DNA of 64,000 nucleotides from Sphagnum magellanicum (lineage: Eukaryota > Streptophyta > Sphagnopsida > Sphagnales > Sphagnaceae). The stretch spans positions 4,714,501 through 4,778,500 of the forward strand of contig CM038925.1 in assembly GCA_021904315.1 (NCBI GenBank), in the 5' to 3' direction. Each line of letters begins with the position of its first letter. The first letter of the stretch is position 1. The position numbers and the translations under genes are program-made. Below the pieces are notes generated by a model. The model searched no databases and was not told the DNA's origin. It saw nothing but the letters and a program-made list of their open reading frames with translations. This document shows, in pieces, positions 53,562-63,799 of the stretch.

Positions 53562-53754
53562 TACAAGTATTGGGGGGAGTTGTGGTCAAGAATCTCTTCT
53601 TTCTCCCTCTTCTGTCTGTCTGCTGCTGCTGCTGTTGCTTCTGTCATTGAATCAACAAATTGCAGCTACAAATTCATCATCTGAACACAAAAAAACCATC
53701 TTTCTTTCAGTAGTAAGCTTCCAATTCCATTCCACCCAGTAAGCAAGCTTTTCT

Positions 53755-53786
<32 letters not shown>

Positions 53787-54472
53787 GTGTTTGAGTTTTT
53801 CATCAGGAAGAAGCTCTGATAATTTGTGTCTTGAAATTTCAAGCTTTGATAGTTGTTGGGTGAAGGAAGGAAGCAAACAGCTTCTCTCTGTCTCTCTCTT
53901 TGTAGCTTTTACAGTGTTGTTTTTTCTGGGTTTCCATTTTTCTTTGGCTGCTTTTGAAAGAATTGCTTAGTTTAGCTGGAATTTAGTAGTTTTCTCAATT
54001 CAGTGCTGCCTCTTCTTCTTCTTCTTCTTCTTTATTTTATTTTTTTCCTTGGCTTTTGAATGAGCATTTTTTTGCATTAGAAAAGGCTTGTGTTTTGGAG
54101 TGTGTCTTCTGCTGCTGCTGCTGTTGTTGTTGATGTTGTGGGTCTTTTTTTTGGGTTTCTCTTTGTATTATTTGAGCTCTTTGTGTTGAGGTTTTTGCTT
54201 GTTGCACATGATCTTCTATCTTCTTGAGATGGGTTTGGAAATTCCCATCTCAAGATGATGTTTGTTTTGGAGGGTAACCCACCGCCATTGAATCTGTTGT
54301 AATTTGGAGCAAGTTCCTGATTTCGGAGAATGGGTTGTGGACCATTTGTGGTGAACTTTTTTCTTTTGGGAATTGGCAGGAGTGCAGGAAACCCAAAGAG
54401 CACAAGCCAGCATTAGCACTAGTATTAGCAGCCAGCCACAGAAGAAGAAGCCCAAGCACAAGCTAGCTAGCG
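53420..54472 (+). promoter_or_regulatory. Promoter, leader and probable leader intron of the MATE gene
   Basis: A (GA)n run (about 53527-53557) and a (CTGT)n run (about 53755-53786) mark a probable transcribed leader. An acceptor-like TTTGGGAATTGGCAG ends at 54380, about 90 bases before the ATG, and CACCCA/GTAAGC near 53738 is a plausible donor. A ~640-bp leader intron is therefore inferred, not proven. No TATA box was assigned. Confidence 0.4.
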
Positions 54473-57400
54473 ATGGGAGGAGGCGGAGGCGGTCAGCAGC
54501 TGCTGCTGCAAGCACCGGGTCTGCTGCAAGGGGGAGTGCAAGCGCTTGCGCGAATTATTACTACCACCCACAAAGCCTCGCAGCTTGCCATTACCAGCAG
54601 CAGAAGCAGCAGCAGAAGCAGCAGAAGCTCCTCCTACATGAGAAAGCAGCTGACATCTTCTCCAGACTTGATAGTTGTAGCCTGCAGGGCTTGCAGTCGC
54701 GGACCAAACCTCCGGAGCTGCAGACAAACGGGGAAGAAGCTGAGAGCCCGGGAGAGAGTACCAGCGCGAAGAAGAAGAAGAGGAGAATTCTACCATGTCG
54801 TCGCGTGCAGCTCTGCAGAGTCAGGTATAGCAGAAACTGTCTCAGATCCAGCTCCCTCGCTTTCTTTCCAACACGCTAGTGACGGTCACGGATCAGATGC
54901 TGGCGGGGTCGAGGATCAGCAGCTTCAGTTCTATACCGAGGCCGGGGGAATCGAGGTGGTGCGATCTCTAGAAGAAGCGGAGAAGGAAGTTCTAAAAGCC
55001 GTTTCAGAGCTAGATCACGACCAAACAACAGCAGCGCCACTGAATGCACTAGAACTGCTGCCGGAAGAAGAAGAAGAAGAAGAAGAAGAAGAAGAGTCGG
55101 AAGAAGCTGCAGAAGCACATGAAGAGATGGCAGCTGCTGCTGCTGCTGCAGCAGAAGAGCAAAACCTAGTAGGCGAGCAGTTCCATCTCCTAAGGACGCT
55201 GGAGCAGCCAACCTCAGCAGTTGCAGCAGCTGTAATGGTAGCCCAAGTAGCAGAAGCTCTCAAGGAAGCAGACGAGCAGCAGCAGCTGGAATCACAAGAA
55301 GAAGAAGATGAAGATGAAGATGAAGCTTATGTGAGCACAAGCAGCACTGGGCAGCAGGAGCAGGAGCAGCAACAGCAGCTTGTCCATGTCCGTGTGCAAG
55401 AGCTTGTTCCAGGCAAGGGCATGCTGGCACAGATGTGGGACATCATCGTGTTTGCAGGCCCTGCTCTGGGAATCTGGTTATCTGGTCCCATCATGAGCTT
55501 GATCGATACCTCTGTCATTGGCCAGAGTAGCTCTCTTGAGCTTGCTGCACTTGGTAGATCCCAAATCTTCTTGAACAAATTCTCTTTGTCTCTCAAGCAA
55601 ATCCCTTTTGTCTCTCAAGCAAATCCCTTTTGTCTCTTGAGAGCCTTGCTGCAGCTGCTTGAGAATCTCTGCACTCACCCATTTGCTGCTGCACTCTCAA
55701 GCTTGCTTCCTTGAGAATTATGCACTTGGGGTCTTGAGCTTGCAGCTTGAGAAGAATGCACTTGGGTCTTGAGCTTTGCTTGAGAATTTTGCATTTGTGT
55801 TTCAAACTTGCTTGCTGCACATGGTAAGCCCAAATCTTGAGCAAATTCATTTGTCCCGTAGGTACACAAAACCATTCTCCAGTACACAAAACTGCCAGTT
55901 GATGATGGTGATGGTGGGTGGGGTTTTGAATCGCAGGTCCTGGTACTGTGTTGTGTGATAACCTCTGCTATGTCTTCATGTTTCTGTCTGTTGCAACCTC
56001 GAACTTGATTGCCACTGCGCTTGCTCAAAAGGTCATTCATTTCTCATGCTACTTTTCTCAAATCAATCTTTTCCAAAATGCTTTTGAATCACCAAACCGT
56101 TGACATTTCTGTCGTTGTCCTTTTTTTTGTTAGTGCCTGATTGTTGGTTCTCTAACATTTTTTGCAGGATGAAGCCGAGGCAGCAGGTCACCTCTCTCGG
56201 TTGCTCTTTGTCGCCGTTACATGTGGAATTGCCATGGCAATCCTCACCCAGTTTGGTGTAGACAGATTGCTTCAAGGTAAAAACAAAAAGTTTCTAAAAA
56301 TCTCATAAATCTGAGCCAGCCAGTTGCAGCACCACCATGTCTTCAACTTATATATATAAAAAAAAAAACAGGATTCTTCTTTCTCTCTCTCTCTCTCGAC
56401 ACTCTCAGTGACATTTGTGTGGAATTTTGCACTAGGATGTAATGCAAAATCATTAGAGGATTGGGTTTGTGGCTTACTTGAAAGCAGGTGTATTGTGGAA
56501 ATCAATCAGCGTAACCTCTAATGAGTTGTTACATGCAAATCTGGGATTTTGTCAGGTTTTGTTGGAGTCGAGAATGCAGATATGATCCCAGCAGCAAGAG
56601 TATACGTTCAGGTATAATTGGTCATCACACAGAGCAGCAAAACACTTGTTGGATTTTGAGCTTCTTAGGATAATCTGTGTCTTGCTTTTGCATAGAGATG
56701 AAGGAACAAAATTTGCAAAATGTTTGATGAGATTGGGGTGTTTTGGGATTGGTGTCTTTCTGTTGCAGATCCGGGCATTGGCATGGCCAGCTGTGCTTGT
56801 AGGCTTAGTTTCACAAAGTGCAAGGTAAAAAAAAAAAAAACCATTCTTCTATCACTATGTGCTGGTTGCTGTTTGTCTTTCTTTTTTTCCTGAGCGCCTC
56901 CACTGCTGCTACATAGATTTTCACTGCTCCTACCTGTACAGCTACTATAATTCCTCTCGAACCTTGTGCATTAAATGCTGAGATTCAGCATTTCGTACTG
57001 AGTTTCAGCATTTCATACTGAGTGTCAGCATTGAGTTTCAACATTTCATACTGAGATTCAGCATTTTATACTGAGATTCAGCATTTCGTATTGAGTTTCA
57101 GCATTTCATACTGAGATTCAGCATTTCGTACTGAGTTTCAGCATTTCATACCGAGATTCAGCATTTCGTACTGAGTTTCAGCATTTCATACTGAGATTCA
57201 GCATTTTGTACTGAGTTTCAGCATTTCATACTGAGATTTAATGAAAATTTCCTTACTTTACGGATACCACTAAAAGAGGGATTAGGGGGTGAAAGGAGGC
57301 CCAAAGACAGGGTGAAAAGACAGGGTGAATTTGCGAATATCTCCAATGTCTCCTAAAGTTTTGAGGGATTGTAATTTGGCTTGTGAATTTGGCAGCCTTG

Positions 57401-60400
57401 GAATGCAGGATTCATGGGGCCCATTGAAGTCATTAGCTATCGCCAGTGGCGTTAACCTCACCGGTGATATTTTGCTCTGTACAGTTATGGGATATGGTAT
57501 TGCAGGCGCTGCATGGGCAACGATGGCGTCTCAGGTATGTTGTGATGCTGCTGCCGCTGCTTTGGTAGCTATCTTGGAAAAACCCTTGGAAATTTTTCCA
57601 AAGAGCTTCTTCTAATGGGTTTTGAAAATGCTGCGTTTTTTTTCGGGTTTTTCCCCTCATGTCTTCTGATGCTTCTTTGGTTGGAATTTCTTTGGCCTTG
57701 CCTACCAAGGCAAGGATATAGTGTTTAGATTCATTATAGAGTATAGTAGCTTAAAGGGATTTTGGCCCATACTAGGTAATAAATAATAGGTCTATTTTTT
57801 TATATGAGGATTTTTGAAAGACGATATTTTGGCTTGTGTTGAAACTTGGGATTAGTTAATGTAGAGTTATAATAATATCTTGAAGGATTTTGGCTTTCTT
57901 TTAGAGGATATTTTTTGAAGATTAATATATTTTTGCAATGGTGAAATATTTGAGTTTCCATACTTCTTCTTTTGCACCTTAAGATTCTTTTTATTAATGT
58001 AAATGGCAAGGCTACCGTGTGACAAGACAAACCCGTTGTTTTCAGTATGTGGCAGCCTACTTGATGATGAAGTCATTGCACGATAGAGGCTACAACGTGA
58101 TGGCGATTTCTTCACCCTCTTGGAAGGAATTTGTCCACATGGTGAATTTGGCTGCTCCAATTCTCCTTACGATGATATCCAAGGTTTGAAAATTGTACCA
58201 AGGCAAGGATATTGTGTTTAGATTCATTATAGAGTATAGTAGCTTAAAGGGATTTTGGCCCATACTAGGTAATAAGTAATCGGTCTATTTTTATATGAGG
58301 ATTTTTGAAAGATGATATTTTGGCTTGTGTTGAAACTTGAGAGATTAGTTATAATAGAGTTCTTATGATATCTTGAAGGAGCTTTTGGTTTCTTTTAGAG
58401 GATGTTGTTTTGAAGATTGGGTGTATTTTTGCATCGTGAAATATTTGAGTTTTTGCATAATTCTTTCTTTTGCCTTAAGATGATTACCTTTCAATGTAAA
58501 TGGCAAGTCCATAGTGTGTGACACATGCCCTTGTTTCTCTCCTTTTTTGAACACAGGTGACGTTCTACACACTGATTACATACCTGGCTACAACTCTAGG
58601 AGCTATTGCTCTCGCTGCTCACCAGGTACGTAAAATACAATAAATGATGCTACTATGGGATTCTTTGGAACTACTACCCAAGCAAAATTTACTAATTCGT
58701 TAATATTCATAATTATTAGATCGATAATCATTTTCCAAGAATTAGGATTTCTGCATTCCCCAAAGAGAATTTAATTTCTTTGGGATTTTTTGTGTGTTTA
58801 TTTGATTGTTTGCTCAAGATGATGATGATGCTGATAATGATGATGCTGATAATGATGCAGCAGTTAGTGCTTCTGGAGTCTTGCAGGTGATGGTAGGAAT
58901 TTGCTACTTGTGTTCTGTATGGGGAGAACCCCTTGCACAAACAGCGCAATCATTCATGCCTGCATTCATTCATGGCACCGACCGCAACTTGAAGCAGGTG
59001 AACTTGATTCTCATGAAATGGTAGATCTCATGGTCTTGAGGTGTTTTGTTTTGTTTTGGGTTTTTTCCTGATTTATTTTTATTTCTTCTGGGATGAAATG
59101 AATCTATTAGGTTTATGATTCCAGACGACCCAAACTGCCAACCCAATTTGGAAACAATATTCAATCTTTCCAGATTCTTTCGAAAGAAGAAAAGTACATT
59201 CATAAGCACAGAAACAAATGCAGCATGCTGCATTGCTTATTTGAGATTCTTCAATAGTTGCAAGACTGAAAAAACAGAGTGTTTCTTGTGTGTTGTGTTG
59301 CTGGGTGGCGGTTCCTTTCAGGCACGGTCATTGCTGGGTTTATTGATGTTGATGGGAGTAATCGTAGGATTTTCTGTTGGGTGTATGGCTATATCAGTCC
59401 CTTGGTTTTTCCCCCAGATTTTTACTAAAGACCTTGCCATTATCGCTCAGGTATAGTTCTTCAAGGGCACTCTTCTTCTTCTTTTTCTTTTTGGTTTTTC
59501 AGTCCTATAAGAAGTACTGCAGAAGTTTGCAATAGTTTTTCCTTTGTTTGGGAGCTTCACTATCATTGGAGGTTTTGTGTCTACAATTCCACTTTGAGAA
59601 AGGGATTACTACTACCGACTAAATCTGATTTTTGTGTGTTTGTGTGTGTGTGTGTTTCCAGATGCAATCCGTGACACTGCCTTTATTTTGCAGCTTGGTG
59701 ATAACACCGCCAACTCATGCTTTAGAGGGCACCCTTCTGGTAATCGCTTTGTTTTTTCAATTCAACTATTTCAACAACCCATTTACAATTCTCATCGTTC
59801 ATTGTTGCTTCTCAGATGGTTGCATCCACCATGAATGAAATGTTTGAAAGCATGGGTTTAGGGTTTAGGGTTTTAATTACCAAATGGTCATTTGTCCTCT
59901 TCTTTGTTGCAATCTGCAATGTTTTTGTTTTCTTTGCAATTCTGTGTGTGTGCTCTTTTGTGCTTTGAAATTGGACATAGTTTTGTTTGTTGTTTGTCTT
60001 TTTCTGTGTCTCCCGGACATTGTTTTGTTTGTTGTTTGTCTTTTTCTGTGTCTCCCTCCTTTGTAGTCTTTTTTTCACTTACCATGTTTTGTGGGAATAA
60101 AAGAAGGTCTGGTATTATTGTATGTTAGAAGTTCTCAACCTTTCCAAAGGAATGGTTTAGGGTTTAGGGTCTAGGGTCTTGCATTTTCTCTGTTTAGGCT
60201 CTTGTTATGCTTTGAATTGGAGCATGTTTTGTTTGTTGTGTGTTTTTTTCCTTGTCTGCCTGCCTATGTATTCTTTTTCCACTCACTGTGTTTGTGGCAA
60301 TCAAAAAGTCTGGTATTGGGTGTTAGCAGTTTTCAACATTTCAAAGGGAAATGGTTTCATCATACTCCACTTGGACAATCTCCTGAGTGAATTTCATGTT

Positions 60401-61535
60401 TTGCAGGCTGGAAGAGACATGAGATTTTTAGGGTTGAGCATGACAGCTTGCTTCTGCGGTGGCAGTATTGTGCTCCTGGTATGGCAGATTTTTTTGAATT
60501 CCTGAAAATCTTTCATTCTCTTAAACCTGAATTCTTCTGGAGTTGATTGTTATTTAAATTTCTTTCTCCAGATCTTATTCATTTTTGTCGCATGTATTAT
60601 TCATTCACGCAATTTCATTCAACTGGTGATGTACACGTGTTGGAAAATTTGAGGTGGATATTTCTTCTTCTCAGCAATGTCACAAAACCAATGAAATGAC
60701 ACTCTGCAAGTACAGAAATGCCATGTTTTTTTGTTAGTACTGGATTTGAGAAATTCAAAATCTCTACAAAATACTTTTTGAATGGTTTTTTATTTGTTTC
60801 CCATTATAACAGACTTTCCACAACCTTGGCTTGGGCTTGCAAGGCAGTTGGTGGACTTTGGCTGCTTTCCAATGGGTAGTCTTTTTTTCTTTTTTCTGGA
60901 CTGATTCAATTCACATACACTTTGTGATGCTTGTGGGAACATGCAGAAGTAAATAATATAATTAATTTCTAGTTGATGTTTTGGCTGTTTTAGACCCTTC
61001 TTTTATAATTTATTATTTCACATGACATCTGGAGGTATCTGAACTATTTGTGAACTAGCGAATTGCATTTCTTCCAGAGTCATGGGTAGTAGTAATGGGT
61101 AGCCTCTAAAATGTAGGTGGGTGCAAACCTTTACACCAGGGAATGCACTCTGTGCCCTCTAAGGCTCGACTGGTCACCAGGGCTCAGCCTAGCCAAGGGA
61201 CAAACCAGGAGGCAAAGTGAGCCTTAGGGTTGCGTTCTCTAGTACAAAGAGACTCGTGTTCCTTGTGACCATAGATGCTTGATGTAGAAGATGTGATGTT
61301 ACTTCTATAGTCAGATATGTAACCTTTTTTGTATTGAATTTTTCAAGGTCTGTAAGTCTTGGTGAGATGCACAAATATTTAAGTTTTTTTGTCCTCCACT
61401 GACAAGGCTGTTTTTTTGTTTTTCTGGCAGGCACGCTTCCTGTATTCATATGCACGCCTCTCGTCTTCACAAAGTATACTTCGTGATCCCATCATTTCTT
61501 ATGAGGCAGAAGAGCCTGTTTTGACACCAACATGA
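54473..61535 (+). CDS. MATE family transporter, EDS5/DTX46-like, plastid-targeted, 14 exons, 766 aa
   Basis: MATE antiporters export small organic compounds. The closest named relatives, EDS5 and its paralogue, sit in the chloroplast envelope, and EDS5 exports salicylate; substrate here is inferred only. Exons: 54473-55553, 55937-56031, 56168-56276, 56556-56611, 56769-56824, 57396-57534, 58046-58183, 58557-58625, 58887-58997, 59322-59450, 59662-59739, 60407-60478, 60813-60875, 61431-61535. All are GT-AG and phases close (2301 nt). Motifs: [83 protein letters not shown] and [12 protein letters not shown]. Residues 1-110 are Ser/Arg/Gln-rich and transit-peptide-like. Residues 197-227 have an 11-Glu run and an 8-Ala run. 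The transport core starts only at about 320, so the N-terminus is some 200 residues longer than in the roughly 560-aa Arabidopsis relative. Confidence 0.93.
55537..55858. repeat. Duplicated exon-1 end and splice donor within MATE intron 1
   Basis: The true boundary region (about 55540-55590: CTTGCTGCACTTG/GTAGATCC, CAAATCTTCTTGA, CAAATTC) recurs at about 55806-55855 (CTTGCTGCACATG/GTAAGCCC, AAATCTTGA, GCAAATTC). Between them CTCAAGCAAATCCCTTTTGT is doubled and CTTGAG/GCACTTGG phrases recur. Only the first donor keeps the reading frame, because the stop at 55712 precedes the second. Confidence 0.85.
56957..57345. repeat. Dispersed repeat with expanded 20-bp minisatellite, MATE intron 5
   Basis: About 13 tandem units alternate GAGTTTCAGCATTTCATACT and GAGATTCAGCATTTCGTACT (about 56982-57236), flanked by the same left (TTGTGCATTAAAT) and right (GGTGAAAGGAGGCCCAAAG) sequences as the 22494-22668 copy. 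It lies wholly inside intron 5 and ends about 50 bp before the exon 6 acceptor. Confidence 0.9.
57696..58028 (+). mobile_element. ~330-bp dispersed repeat, copy 3 (MATE intron 6)
   Basis: Begins CCTTGCCTACCAAGGCAAGG and ends AATGGCAAGGCTACCGTGTGAC. It lies in intron 6, ending about 18 bp before exon 7. Matches copies 1, 2 and 4 along its length. Confidence 0.9.
58197..58534 (+). mobile_element. ~330-bp dispersed repeat, copy 4 (MATE intron 7)
   Basis: Begins ACCAAGGCAAGGATATTGTG only 13 bases after the intron 7 donor and ends TGGCAAGTCCATAGTGTGTGACACATGCCCTTG, with a shortened left end. It has the same orientation as copy 3, so exon 7 is bracketed by two direct repeats. Confidence 0.9.
59853..60360. 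repeat. Tandem duplication with telomere-like blocks in MATE intron 11
   Basis: Copy A (about 59853-60150) and copy B (about 60153-60360) share GTTTAGGGTTTAGGGT, CTCTT.TG.GCTTTGAA, TTTTGTTTGTTGT, TTCCACT/TTTCACTTACC-type and AA.GTCTGGTATT phrases. Copy A has an extra internal 42-bp duplication (GGACAT.GTTTTGTTTGTTG at 59973 and 60015). Confidence 0.8.
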
Positions 61536-62868
61536 CTGATTCTCATTTCCGAGTGTAAGTATACATTGCACAACTCTATGTGTTGTTTGGGGTGAAAAGG
61601 AAATTGAACCCTAAACCCTAAACCCTAAACCCACAAGGCCTCTGTTGTCTATTGAGCATTTCATAGGTGCTCTTTTTCTGCTCATTCATTATCTCTCTTC
61701 AGTTTCAAATTCTACCGGGCTGAAGATGGAAAACATGGAATTTGTTTACTTCCACATAAAGATTGAGAAACCAAAATTGGGTGTAGAAAAGTGGAAGGAC
61801 TTTGGCATTTTGATTTGTCATTCATTTGACAATTCTTTGTCTGTGTGCCATTTTTCCTCCTGGGAAAAAATGGCACTGTATATTATTTGTATTATTATAC
61901 ACCCCACCCAATTCATAGTTTTTTGGGGTCATTCTTCAAAGAGCCCCCCCGCACTTCAGAATATTTTGCAAGAGATGTTGATGATACTCCAGCAGTGAAT
62001 TCACACCGTTTTTTTGGTGAACTGATTTATGCCATTCTACTATGAAGGATGTTTGAAGTATAACAATCATCAGTTGGACCCAAATTAAATTTAGAGTTTA
62101 CAATTTGCTCATTCATTTGCTTGATCATGAGACCTGACCAGCAAGCTTGACGTGATTGCTCCCTCTCTCGACTCCACCATCCTTGTCTCATATGTCATGA
62201 AATGGAGAGACTCTGCATGTAAGCACACTGAACAAGCCAAATGTGAAGCAGGAAACTCTAAACCGATTGTTTCAACAGCAGACCTTTGGCAAGGAAAGTG
62301 TGGAGTTGTCCTGCAGTTGTGTTCCTAGAAATGAGAGCTTCTGATGTGTTGTTGGTCACACCATAGTCTTCCCACTTGTAGAGTGAGAGTTGTCACCCAC
62401 TACAGAGGAGAAATGAGAGAAAACTGCATCATCATTTGATGTTTTGGTGACGCCTTTTCAATACTGAGGTAGGCTTTAGAGACTGGATCCAATAATTGAT
62501 GGAACAGACACCAATCTTTTTAGGGTTTTTTCTTCTCATGGCAGCAATCTTGAGAATTGCTATGTGTGTCGTCTCTCTGTGTTGCTGAATTTGTGGTTAG
62601 TGGTTGCAACAAACACTTACATGAGATGAGAATCTTTGCCCCAACTCTTCCCTTAACCCCTCTTTGAAGTTCTAATAAACTCACTCTTGCTAGATTGAAT
62701 CTCTAATCTTTCTCAGACTTAGTCTAACCCTCTTCTCTTCCTAATTAATTAAAGGGTATCACACCCTAAAAAAATTCCTTGATTTGCCTCAAAATCCTTG
62801 ATCTCCACCAAAATGACACTAAATAGTGTGAAAATTCTTCCTATCCTCTCTCAATTATCCTATTATTC
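61536..62868. other. MATE 3' region
   Basis: Probable 3' untranslated region and intergenic DNA. It contains a block of CCCTAAA repeats at about 61606-61632 and ACAAGGCCTCTGTTGTCTATTGAGCATTTCATAGGT-type sequence (about 61634-61670) that recurs at 63243-63280. No additional gene is seen. Confidence 0.5.
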
Positions 62869-63290
62869 ATCTTCACAAAGTAATGCTTCATGATCTCGTC
62901 ATTTCTTTATGAGTAAGAAGAAGAGCTTGTTTTGATACCAACACGAACAATGCTTAGTGATCTCGGTCATTTCTTATGAGTAAGAAGAAGAGCTTGTTTT
63001 GATACCAACACGAACAATGCTTAGTGATCTTGGTCATTTCTTATGAGTAAGAAGAAGAGCTTTGTTTTGATACCAACATGAACAAGACTCTCTCTCTCTC
63101 TCTCTCATCACATTTGGTTGGGAGTGTAACACTATGTGCGGTTTAGGGGGGGTTTAAAAGGAAATTTTGTTGTTTAGTTAGGATTTAACTAAGCAACTAA
63201 ATTAACACACATGATAAATTGAACTCTAAACCCTAAACCCACAAAGGCTTCCCTCGTCTATTGAACATTTGATAGGTAGTTTTTATTATT
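62869..63290 (+). pseudogene. Tandem partial copies of the MATE last exon and 3' flank
   Basis: TCTTCACAAAGTA.TGCTTC, GATCTCGTCATTTCTT.ATGAG, AAGAAGAGC.TGTTTTGA and ACCAACA correspond to the coding end of MATE exon 14 (61466-61535: TCTTCACAAAGTATACTTC, GATCCCATCATTTCTTATGAG, CAGAAGAGCCTGTTTTGA, CACCAACATGA). The GATCTCG...ACCAACACGAACAATGCTTA part is present three times in tandem (about 62880-63085). Further right, TCTAAACCCTAAACCCACAA and TCTATTGAACATTTGATAGGT mirror the gene's 3' flank. No upstream exons accompany it, and in-frame stops make it non-coding. Confidence 0.85.
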
Positions 63291-63532
63291 ATGGGCTTTT
63301 TATTATTTTTTTGCTTTTTAAATATATATTTTTAATTTTTTAATTTTTTAATTTATTTTTTAGGGGCTAGATTTCCTTTGGATTTGAAAATGTGGCATAG
63401 TTTGGATCATTTTTTTATTCACTATTCAAATGTGATTTTTTTTTCCAAAATTTCCTTACACAAACACATTGTGTCGGGCATAGGATGAAAAAAATGGCAA
63501 ATATTTAAGGGTTTTTTCAACTCTCGGGCAGT

Positions 63533-63792
63533 CACTAGAAAAAAAACACTTTTGACGGTTGTCAGGGCGGTTCTTAGGATTCGGTAACCATGGTTCTAAG
63601 AAAATCGAATGACCCATTCCCGAACATAACCATGGTTCTTCAACCTGTTTGAAAAAACTGACAGAACCGGCCGTAAAACCCGTCGGTTTTTGACCGGTTC
63701 TTTCATTTAACACGGCGGGTTCTTCAAATAACCGGAATCGGAGGTTCTTTAAAAATTCAAACATCCGCATAGCACTTGTTTTTTTCCTAGTG
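63533..63792. mobile_element. 260-bp element with CACTAG termini (CACTA-like MITE)
   Basis: Starts CACTAGAAAAAAAACAC; the reverse complement of its end reads CACTAGGAAAAAAACAAGTG. The interior is the GGTT/AACC-rich sequence related to 35885-36440. The 3-bp flanks AGT and TGT differ at one position, so a target duplication is only partial. A minus-strand frame of 114 codons crosses it but has no recognisable domain. Confidence 0.65.
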
Positions 63793-63799
63793 TGTTGCA

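Noticed and set aside
53267..53684. Overlapping + strand frames of 127-134 codons before the MATE gene
   Set aside because: They run through (CATC)n and (GA)n microsatellites and have no coding character; the region is better explained as promoter and leader.
54876..55596. Minus-strand frames with poly-Leu or poly-Ser opposite MATE exon 1
   Set aside because: Antisense shadows of the GAA, GCT and CAG repeats in a well-supported exon.
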